Origin: Bacteroidota bacterium
GTDB taxonomy: Bacteria; Bacteroidota; Bacteroidia; M30B66
Length of the DNA stretch: 8,684 nt
Assembly (NCBI GenBank): GCA_947497195.1
Contig: CANMGM010000088.1
Span: 1 to 8,684 of the forward strand
Reading direction: 5' to 3'
Shown here: positions 1 through 5,801 of the stretch, piece after piece
Position numbering within the stretch: the first letter of the stretch is position 1
How the letters are laid out: each line of letters begins with the position of its first letter
The notes under the pieces: generated by a model
Told to the model about the DNA's origin: nothing
Seen by the model: only the letters and a program-made list of their open reading frames with translations
Database searches by the model: none
Translations under genes and position numbers: made by a program

Positions 1-1
1 A

Positions 2-352
2 GTGACCCTATTGGTGACCAATGAGCAGGGGTGTAAAGACGATGCCGTGCGAACAATTCACGTTGGCGGATTTACAGCGTTCTACATTCCCAATGCATTT
101 TCGCCCGATGGCGATGGTACAAACGATGTATTTATGCCCAAAGCAAGCGGGCTCCCGGCAAATGGCTACGAAATGCAGATTTACGACCGTTGGGGAAATT
201 TACTCTTTGTTAGCACCAATTGGGATAAAGGCTGGGATGGAACCTACATGGGCAAAGCAGTACAGTCGGGACAATATGTGTGTAAAGTGAAGTATTACGA
301 CAACCAAGGATTTCAAACCGACCAAATCGGTTCTGTAATTCTGACGGATTAA
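2..352 (+). CDS. C-terminal end of a secreted/surface protein with PKD-like end and T9SS type B (CHU_C) sorting domain, 5' partial
   Basis: The reading frame is open at the left edge, so only the last 116 residues are visible and the true start lies outside the window. The first roughly 24 residues (VTNEQGCKDD... then a short strand) look like the closing strands of a PKD-type Ig-like repeat. From about residue 28 the sequence follows the gliding-motility-associated C-terminal domain: IPNAFSPDGDGTNDVF, then YEMQIYDRWGNLLF, WDGTYMGK, and SGQYVCKVKYYD. In Bacteroidota this domain is the type B signal that sends a protein through the type IX secretion system to the cell surface or medium. The functional part of the protein lies upstream and cannot be judged; such proteins are often large PKD-rich adhesins or enzymes. 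The gene ends 7 bases from the convergent rimM stop codon. The domain call is secure; the role of the whole protein is unknown. Confidence 0.9.
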   Translation: MTLLVTNEQGCKDDAVRTIHVGGFTAFYIPNAFSPDGDGTNDVFMPKASGLPANGYEMQIYDRWGNLLFVSTNWDKGWDGTYMGKAVQSGQYVCKVKYYDNQGFQTDQIGSVILTD

Positions 353-353
353 A

Positions 354-395
354 AGGTAATTATTTCTTATTTACCTCTATCAAACCTTGAGGTAA
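354..395. terminator. Overlapping inverted repeats at the convergent gene ends, possible weak bidirectional terminator
   Basis: Three related hexamers occur in a row: AGGTAA at 354-359, TTACCT at 371-376 and AGGTAA at 390-395. The middle one can pair with the left one (6 bp, 11-base loop) or with the right one (7 bp, TTACCTC/GAGGTAA, 11-base loop), so the two hairpins exclude each other. They cover the junction of the two convergent genes and the last codons of rimM. No long T-run follows on either strand, so this is not a textbook Rho-independent terminator. A role in ending transcription is inferred from position. Confidence 0.3.
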
Positions 396-893
396 GGTCA
401 TTTCTATGATCTTTTTAACGCGGTCTACGCGAACTATCCAATCGTCGCTTACCGGAATTAAAATTTCGGGATTGCCCTCTGCTTCGACCAAGAATAAGTC
501 GTTGGGGCCGTTTTCGAGCACATCGCGGATTATTCCCACCTCTTGCGATGTGTTTATATCGACAATGGTAAATCCAAGTATCTCGTGGTAATAAAATTTG
601 TTTCCCTTTAAAACGGGCAGTTTATCGAGCGGCAGAAACACATCGGCTCCGATAAGCATATCGGCCTGGTCGGGCAAATCGATATCCTCGAGCTTGAGGT
701 GCGCTTGGCTAGAAGGTTGCAGGCGAAACGACGAAACGAAAAACGGAACCAGTTTTCCGTGGATTTCCACAAGAACTGATTCCGTTTTGATGTAGTGTTT
801 TGGATTGTCGGTATCCATCAGGAGGAGAACCCTTCCGTCGGTACCCACTTTACGGATAATGCTGCCAAGCTGGAAACATTGATCCTTGTCCAT
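360..893 (-). CDS. rimM: Ribosome maturation factor RimM
   Basis: RimM binds ribosomal protein S19 and helps fold the 3' (head) domain of 16S rRNA during 30S assembly. The 177-residue product has the usual two-part layout. An N-terminal RimM beta-barrel covers about residues 5-90 (QLGSIIRKVGTDGRV at its start). A PRC-barrel covers about 98-175, with FYYHEILGFTIVD, the DVLENGPNDLFLVE region, ILIPVSDDWI, and the closing MTLPQGLIEV that matches the family's usual 'LPeGL' end. Length is typical (about 170-180). The start is the ATG at 893. A longer frame to a TTG at 962 would run back into rpsP and lacks family similarity. It begins 4 bases after the rpsP stop codon, so the two are almost certainly co-transcribed and probably translationally coupled. 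The trmD gene that follows rimM in many bacteria is not here; instead the gene ends against a convergent surface-protein gene. Confidence 0.94.
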   Translation of the reverse strand: MDKDQCFQLGSIIRKVGTDGRVLLLMDTDNPKHYIKTESVLVEIHGKLVPFFVSSFRLQPSSQAHLKLEDIDLPDQADMLIGADVFLPLDKLPVLKGNKFYYHEILGFTIVDINTSQEVGIIRDVLENGPNDLFLVEAEGNPEILIPVSDDWIVRVDRVKKIIEMTLPQGLIEVNKK

Positions 894-897
894 GTTC

Positions 898-1671
898 TTA
901 TTCTTCTGTAGCAGCTTCTTCAGCAGCGGGTGCTTCACCTTCTGCTGCAGGTGCTTCTTCAACAGCAGGTGTTTCTGCTACCGGTTCAGCAACAGTTTCA
1001 TCAGCAGTTGGTGTTTCTTCAACAACAGGCGCTTCCGCTACTGGTTCAGCAGCAGGTGCTTCTTCAGCAACTGGTGCTTCTTCAACAACAGGCGCTTCAG
1101 CTACTGGTTCAGCAACAGGTGCTTCTTCAACAGCAGGTGCGGTTTCGGTTGCAGTTTCTTCAACCACAGCAAGCGGTTCTTCAGCGGCTTCTTCGGCTGG
1201 AGCTTCAGGTTCAGGTGTGTTTTTCGCAGCAATTGCAGCAGCACGGGCAGCATTCTTCGCAACTTCGTCGGCTTTACGCTTCTTCTCTGCGTCGATTTGG
1301 TTGTTCTTCAGGTTCGAGCGCTTTCCTTCGATTTTCGAAGTTTTATCCTCTAACCATTTTGCAAGGCGCACATCAGCCTGGTCGGCGGTTAGCGCTCCTT
1401 TTGCCACCCCTTTATCGAGGTGTAGTTTCATCAAAACCCCTTTGTAGCTAAGAATAGCGCGGGCAGTTTCGGTTGGTTGCGCTCCGTTTTTTAGCCACTG
1501 AAGGGCTTTATCGAAGCTCAGTTCGATGGATGCCGGATTCGTGTTGGGGTTGTAGGTGCCTATCTTTTCAATAAACTTCCCGTCCCGAGGTGCACGACCG
1601 TCGGCAATCACAATATGGTAGAAAGCGTATCCTTTCTTGCCATGTCGTTGTAATCTGATTTTTGCAGGCAT
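898..1671 (-). CDS. rpsP: 30S ribosomal protein S16 with long acidic Ala/Glu/Pro/Val C-terminal tail
   Basis: S16 is a small-subunit protein needed for early 30S assembly. Residues 1-80 are the universal S16 core, beginning MPAKIRLQRHGKKGYAFYHI and continuing with VIADGRAPRDGKFIEKIGTYNP and a segment ending in WLKNGAQPTETARAIL. Residues about 80-150 form a basic, probably helical extension (many K/R, ending in an Ala-rich stretch). Residues 151-257 are a low-complexity tail with 32 Glu, 1 Asp and no Lys or Arg. Many bacterial S16 proteins are only about 80-90 residues, so the protein is about three times as long. Bacteroidota S16 proteins are known to carry extensions, so this is an extreme of a lineage trait rather than a fusion. 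The ATG at 1671 is the only start giving the canonical MPAKIRL. It is first in a two-gene operon with rimM. A TATCTTTG -7 box lies 27-34 bases upstream. Confidence 0.97.
   Translation of the reverse strand: MPAKIRLQRHGKKGYAFYHIVIADGRAPRDGKFIEKIGTYNPNTNPASIELSFDKALQWLKNGAQPTETARAILSYKGVLMKLHLDKGVAKGALTADQADVRLAKWLEDKTSKIEGKRSNLKNNQIDAEKKRKADEVAKNAARAAAIAAKNTPEPEAPAEEAAEEPLAVVEETATETAPAVEEAPVAEPVAEAPVVEEAPVAEEAPAAEPVAEAPVVEETPTADETVAEPVAETPAVEEAPAAEGEAPAAEEAATEE
1015..1113 (-). repeat. 63-bp direct repeat inside the S16 acidic tail
   Basis: The 36-base segments 1078-1113 and 1015-1050 both encode AEPVAEAPVVEE and differ at one base in 36, at an offset of 63 bases (21 codons). Similarity continues into the flanking bases 1051-1069 versus 1114-1132. 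A third, diverged copy of the start of the unit (AEPVAE, residues 228-233 of S16) lies 20 codons further on. Near identity at the DNA level, not just the protein level, suggests recent duplication by slippage or unequal recombination. Confidence 0.85.
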
Positions 1672-1697
1672 TGTGAATGATGAGTTAAATTGGGCGG

Positions 1698-1705
1698 CAA
1701 AGATA
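1698..1705 (-). promoter_or_regulatory. Bacteroidota -7 promoter box for rpsP-rimM
   Basis: Read on the minus strand this is TATCTTTG, a full match to the Bacteroidota sigma-ABfr -7 consensus TAnnTTTG. The predicted transcript would begin near 1693, giving a leader of about 22 bases before the rpsP ATG. The nearest upstream TTTG (1723-1720) is only 14 bases away, shorter than the usual roughly 20-base spacing for a -33 element, so the upstream half is uncertain. An eight-T run (1708-1715, + strand) lies between them. Confidence 0.55.
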
Positions 1706-1757
1706 GATTTTTTTTATTTCAAAAATGCTTCCCACAATATAATCTGTTTCTTTCCTC

Positions 1758-1765
1758 TATTTTTG
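1758..1765 (+). promoter_or_regulatory. Bacteroidota -7 promoter box for lysS
   Basis: TATTTTTG matches TAnnTTTG exactly. Transcription would start near 1770, leaving a leader of about 16 bases before the lysS ATG at 1786. No clear TTG-type -33 element is seen about 20 bases upstream. The box lies inside the stretch that a longer lysS frame (TTG at 1690) would translate, which supports the downstream start. Confidence 0.5.
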
Positions 1766-1785
1766 CAGCCAATAATCTTCTCCTT

Positions 1786-3300
1786 ATGAGCGAAAATCTG
1801 AGTGAACTCGAACGTCAGCGCCGCGAAAGCCTTCATGAACTGCAGAATTTAGGCATCGACCCGTATCCCGCAGATCTGTTTCCAGTGAATGCCACTGCAT
1901 CCGAAATCAATGCTTCGTTCGATAAAGAGCAGGGGAATTTTCAGGAAGTTTCTATTGCCGGGCGTATCATGACCCGCCGCATAATGGGCAATGCTTCCTT
2001 TGCCGTTATTCAGGACTCGACCGATCGCCTGCAGATTTACGTGCGTCGCGACGATATTTGTCCATCGGAGGATAAAACGCTTTACAACACTGTTTTCAAA
2101 AAGCTGCTCGATCTGGGCGACATCATCGGCGTTACCGGCTACATGTTTGTTACGCAGACTGGTGAGAGCACGTTGCATGTTACTTCGCTTAAGGTGTTGT
2201 GCAAATCTCTTCGTCCGCTTCCGGTCGTAAAGGAAAAAGATGGCGAGCTGTTCGATGCTTTTGCCGATCCAGAGTTGCGCTACCGCCAGCGCTATGTCGA
2301 TTTGATTGTAAACCATCATGTGAAGGAAACGTTCGTAAAGCGCACCATGCTTACGAATTCCATTCGCCAGTATCTCAATACGCGAGGCTATCTTGAAGTC
2401 GAAACGCCAATTCTGCAACCTATTTACGGTGGCGCTGCTGCACGTCCATTTAAAACGCATCACAATACGCTCGATATGACCTTGTATCTTCGCATTGCAA
2501 ATGAATTGTATTTAAAACGACTAATTGTTGGTGGTTTCGATGGTGTGTATGAGTTTGCAAAAGATTTCCGAAACGAAGGCATGAGCCGTTTCCACAATCC
2601 TGAATTTACGCAGGTAGAGTTGTATGTTGCGTATAAGGATTACAACTGGATGATGGATCTGGTGGAGGAGATGGTTGAAAAAGTTGCGCTCGATCTGCAC
2701 GGAAAAACAGAAGTGCAGGTTGGCGAAAACCTTATCAACTTCCAGCGGCCATGGAAACGCATGACCATGTACGAAGCCATTGAGCATTTTACCGGTGTGG
2801 ATGTTTCTGAGATGAACGAAAGTGAAATGTCGGCTGCAGCGCGCAAACTGGGAGTCGAAATCGATGCCACCATGGGACGCGGCAAACTTATCGATGCCAT
2901 TTTTGGCGATAAATGCGAACCCTTCCTTATACAACCTACCTTCATTACCGATTATCCGGTTGAGATGTCGCCATTGGCGAAAAAGCATCGCAGCAAACCC
3001 GGACTGGTGGAACGTTTCGAAGGAATTTGTAACGGAAAGGAAATCTGCAATGCTTTTTCGGAACTCAACGATCCGATTGATCAACGCCAACGTTTCGAAG
3101 AGCAATTGGAACTGGGCAAGCGCGGCGATGAAGAAGCCATGGTACTCGACGAAGATTTTCTTCGGGCCATCGAGTTCGGAATGCCGCCAACGGCAGGATT
3201 GGGAATAGGCATTGACCGTTTGGCCATGATCATGACCAATTCGAAATCGATTCAGGAAGTATTGTTCTTCCCGCAAATGAGGCCGGAGAGCACAGAATAA
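1786..3300 (+). CDS. lysS: Lysyl-tRNA synthetase, class II
   Basis: It charges tRNA-Lys with lysine using ATP, in the cytoplasm. The 504-residue product matches the length of typical bacterial LysS (about 500). An N-terminal OB-fold anticodon-binding domain spans about residues 55-137 (VSIAGRIMTRRIMGNASFAV). The class II catalytic core follows. Motif 1 lies around 185-212 (GYLEVETPIL). The LysRS signature GGAAARPFKTHHNTLD is at 215-230. Motif 2 is at 261-280 (FRNEGMSRFHNPEFTQVELY), with the ATP-contacting Arg in FRNEG. Motif 3 is at 471-501 (GLGIGIDRLAMIMT, then FFPQMRPE). All key elements are present and the frame is intact. The ATG at 1786 was chosen because homologues begin just before the N-terminal helix (MSENLSELERQRRESL) and a promoter box lies only 20 bases upstream. 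The gene is divergent from rpsP-rimM. No obvious hairpin terminator follows the stop. Confidence 0.98.
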   Translation: MSENLSELERQRRESLHELQNLGIDPYPADLFPVNATASEINASFDKEQGNFQEVSIAGRIMTRRIMGNASFAVIQDSTDRLQIYVRRDDICPSEDKTLYNTVFKKLLDLGDIIGVTGYMFVTQTGESTLHVTSLKVLCKSLRPLPVVKEKDGELFDAFADPELRYRQRYVDLIVNHHVKETFVKRTMLTNSIRQYLNTRGYLEVETPILQPIYGGAAARPFKTHHNTLDMTLYLRIANELYLKRLIVGGFDGVYEFAKDFRNEGMSRFHNPEFTQVELYVAYKDYNWMMDLVEEMVEKVALDLHGKTEVQVGENLINFQRPWKRMTMYEAIEHFTGVDVSEMNESEMSAAARKLGVEIDATMGRGKLIDAIFGDKCEPFLIQPTFITDYPVEMSPLAKKHRSKPGLVERFEGICNGKEICNAFSELNDPIDQRQRFEEQLELGKRGDEEAMVLDEDFLRAIEFGMPPTAGLGIGIDRLAMIMTNSKSIQEVLFFPQMRPESTE

Positions 3301-3342
3301 ATTATTTTATGGGTCTTTTTAAACCGACACCTTCAATTATTT

Positions 3343-3360
3343 GTTTAAAGCGGGTTAAAC
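3343..3360. promoter_or_regulatory. Perfect inverted repeat GTTTAA-N6-TTAAAC upstream of the first receptor, possible operator
   Basis: GTTTAA (3343-3348) and TTAAAC (3355-3360) are exact reverse complements around the 6-base spacer AGCGGG. The element ends 11 bases before the TATATTTG box at 3372, so it occupies the place where a -33 element would be expected, and no TTG is present there. It could bind a dimeric regulator of the receptor gene. It could also be a small stem after lysS, but no T-run follows and the stem is A/T rich, so a terminator is less likely. Confidence 0.35.
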
Positions 3361-3371
3361 GTAAAAGCGCT

Positions 3372-3379
3372 TATATTTG
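3372..3379 (+). promoter_or_regulatory. Bacteroidota -7 promoter box for the first receptor gene
   Basis: TATATTTG is an exact match to TAnnTTTG. The predicted start of transcription is near 3384, about 14 bases before the ATG at 3398, a short leader like that of lysS. A TTTG at 3340-3343 is 28 bases upstream, too far for a standard -33 element. Confidence 0.5.
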
Positions 3380-3397
3380 GCGCCTCTAAACCATCCG

Positions 3398-5701
3398 ATG
3401 TTCTACCGTTTTTTACTCAGTTCGCTCTTCATTTTAGGATTAACTGCAAGCTCTTTTGCCCAGAATGCGACCATTCGTGGTTTTGTGTACAACAAGAAAA
3501 ATGGTGAGCCCGTAATCTTTACCAATGTATTTTTGGTAGGCACATCGATGGGGGCGCAAACAGATGTAAACGGATTTTATTCGATTACAAAGATTCCGGC
3601 CGGTTCGTATACAATTTCGATTAATGCCATCGGATTCGATCCGCTTGAGCAGCAAATTACTGTTATAGCCGGGCAGCTGCTCAATAAAAATCTTACCATA
3701 TCAGAAAAAGAGCTTCGTCTGAAGGAATTTGAAATTACGAGTGAGAAAGAAAATGAACAGAGCAGAGTAGGTACATCCGTTACAACCATTACATCCAAAG
3801 AAATGAACCGGCTACCAACCATTGGAGCCGATCCGGATCTCGCACAATATCTGCAGGTTTTGCCGGGCGTTACATTTACCGGAGACCAAGGCGGACAGCT
3901 TTACATTCGCGGAGGTTCGCCAATTCAGAATAAAGTATTGCTCGACGGAATGATCATTTACAATCCGTTCCACTCCATCGGATTGTTCTCTGTGTTCGAT
4001 ACCGATGTGATTCGCAATACCGAAGTTTACACCGGAGGATTTGGAGCCGAGTATGGCGGACGTGTCTCATCCATCATGAAAATAACCACGAAAGATGGCG
4101 ATAAGAAAAATCTGAGAGGGAAAGTATCTGCATCACCCTTCGTGTCGAAAATTCAACTCGAAGGGCCATTGAACAAACAGGAGGACGAGAATTCAGGTTC
4201 AACTACCTTTCTCTTGAGCGGACGAAGCTCATACTTGAAACAAACGGCAAAGACGTTTTATCCATACGTTGATACAGCCGGACTTCCGTTCAATTTCACC
4301 GATTTATACGGAAAAATTGCCTTTTCGGGGAATTCAGGAAACAAGCTTGGATTGTCTGGATTTAGATTCAACGATAAGGTACGTTACCGAAGCCTGCAGG
4401 ATTTGACTTGGAACACATTCGGTGGCGGTGCGAATTTTGTCATCATTCCAACCAACAGCAATTTTGCATTCGATGGTTACATGAGTTATTCTGATTACAC
4501 CATCAAACTCGAAGAAGCCAGTCGACCTTCGCGTTCAAGTCGCATAAACGGATTTAATCTCGGTTTGAATTTCAAGTATTTCTTTGGGAAAAATGATTTT
4601 CAATGGGGCGTTGAAACCATTGGCTTCTCGACCGATTTTACATTTTACAATGAGTTAAACCGGAAGATTGCACAGGTTGAAAATACCTCTGAATTAGGTT
4701 TGTATGCAAAGTATCGGGCAATACTTGGGAAACTTGTTCTAGAGCCCAGCATGCGCCTTCAGTATTATGCATCCTTATCTGAATTTTCGCCCGAACCAAG
4801 GCTTGGAGCCAAAATGAATGTTACCGATAATTTTCGTCTGAAAGGCGCATTGGGAAGGTATTCTCAGAATTTAATTGCCGGCGTTTCGGATCGCGATGTG
4901 GTGAACTTGTTTTACGGATTTTTATCGGCACCCGACAATGCGCCCAATTCTTACAAAGGCGAAAAGCTGAATTCGAAATTGCAAAAAGCATGGCATTACA
5001 TCTTCGGATTTGAAAGCAACCTTGGCAAATACCTGAAATTTAATGCGGAGGCATATTATTTCAATTTTGATCAACTCACCAACATCAACCGCAACAAATT
5101 GTACGACGATATTCCGGAGAATAGCGACAAACCCGATGTTTTGAAATCAGACTATATCATTGAACGTGGCGAATCGCGTGGTGTTGATATGGTGTTGAAA
5201 TACGAATACAAACGTCTTTACGTATGGGCGGTTTATTCACTGATGCAGGTTACACGCGAAGATGAAATACTGAAATACGCGCCGGTTTGGGATCGTCGTC
5301 ACAATGTGAATTTCTTGGTTTCGTATAACTTTGGAAAGCAACTCGACTGGGATTTCAGTACACGCTGGAATTATGGCTCCGGATTTCCGTTTACCCAAAC
5401 GCAAGGTTTCTATGAGAATTTTAACCTCGCCGGAAACTTAGGTTCAAATTACACGACCACAAACGGAACACTTGGAACTGCTTACGGAACGCTAAATGCT
5501 GGGCGTTTACCGGCATACCATCGACTCGACATTAACCTCAAAAAGAGCTTCGTTACCGGCGAACGTTCATCGCTCGAAATAGCTGCCGGCGCTACCAATG
5601 TGTACAATCGCGACAATATTTTCTATTTCGATCGGGTTAAATTTGAGCGTATCAACCAATTGCCAATTCTTTGGAATTTGGGTGTGAACTTTAAATTTTA
5701 G
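3398..5701 (+). CDS. TonB-dependent outer-membrane receptor with N-terminal carboxypeptidase-regulatory-like domain
   Basis: A 767-residue outer-membrane protein that would import a ligand using energy from TonB-ExbBD. A signal peptide covers residues 1-22 (MFYRFLLSSLFILGLTASSF, cut after AQ). A carboxypeptidase-regulatory-like beta-sandwich covers about 25-102 (TIRGFVYNKKNGEPV, TDVNGFYSITKIPAGSYTI). The plug domain covers about 125-232, with LPGVTF, QLYIRGGSPIQNKVLLDGM, FGAEYGGRVSSIMKITT. The rest is a beta-barrel ending in a terminal Phe (LGVNFKF), as Bam-assembled barrels do. It is shorter than SusC-type receptors (about 1000 residues) and no SusD gene adjoins it, so glycan import is not indicated. 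The substrate cannot be read. The ATG at 3398 starts the signal peptide; a TTG at 3377 overlaps the promoter box. The second receptor gene follows after about 100 bases. Confidence 0.92.
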   Translation: MFYRFLLSSLFILGLTASSFAQNATIRGFVYNKKNGEPVIFTNVFLVGTSMGAQTDVNGFYSITKIPAGSYTISINAIGFDPLEQQITVIAGQLLNKNLTISEKELRLKEFEITSEKENEQSRVGTSVTTITSKEMNRLPTIGADPDLAQYLQVLPGVTFTGDQGGQLYIRGGSPIQNKVLLDGMIIYNPFHSIGLFSVFDTDVIRNTEVYTGGFGAEYGGRVSSIMKITTKDGDKKNLRGKVSASPFVSKIQLEGPLNKQEDENSGSTTFLLSGRSSYLKQTAKTFYPYVDTAGLPFNFTDLYGKIAFSGNSGNKLGLSGFRFNDKVRYRSLQDLTWNTFGGGANFVIIPTNSNFAFDGYMSYSDYTIKLEEASRPSRSSRINGFNLGLNFKYFFGKNDFQWGVETIGFSTDFTFYNELNRKIAQVENTSELGLYAKYRAILGKLVLEPSMRLQYYASLSEFSPEPRLGAKMNVTDNFRLKGALGRYSQNLIAGVSDRDVVNLFYGFLSAPDNAPNSYKGEKLNSKLQKAWHYIFGFESNLGKYLKFNAEAYYFNFDQLTNINRNKLYDDIPENSDKPDVLKSDYIIERGESRGVDMVLKYEYKRLYVWAVYSLMQVTREDEILKYAPVWDRRHNVNFLVSYNFGKQLDWDFSTRWNYGSGFPFTQTQGFYENFNLAGNLGSNYTTTNGTLGTAYGTLNAGRLPAYHRLDINLKKSFVTGERSSLEIAAGATNVYNRDNIFYFDRVKFERINQLPILWNLGVNFKF

Positions 5702-5801
5702 TTTTAAGCGTTTTCTTTCTGTCGAAGAAATTAAAAATCGCCTAAATCGAACTTCAATTGCATTGTTCTGTTTTAGGAAGATGATAATTCATGAAGCATT
5801 G

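Noticed and set aside
894..962. N-terminal extension of RimM starting at a TTG in rpsP
   Set aside because: The extra residues are rpsP tail codons read in another frame; the RimM family begins at the ATG at 893.
886..1451. Plus-strand open frames rich in Phe/Ser/Cys/Arg or Gln/Leu opposite the S16 tail
   Set aside because: They are antisense readings of the Glu/Ala/Pro/Val repeat of rpsP; the composition follows from the repeat and there is no family resemblance.
1849..3276. Long minus-strand open frames (about 200 and 250 codons) inside lysS
   Set aside because: They lie wholly opposite a fully conserved lysS and show no recognisable domain; shadows of its codon usage.
3377..3397. Seven-codon N-terminal extension of the first receptor from a TTG
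   Set aside because: The TTG is the last part of the -7 box, upstream of the predicted transcript start, and the extension would spoil the signal peptide.
5702..5801. Promoter or terminator between the two receptor genes
   Set aside because: No TAnnTTTG match was found. TTTCTT (5712-5717) can pair with AAGAAA (5725-5730), but the stem is all weak pairs apart from one and no T-run follows.
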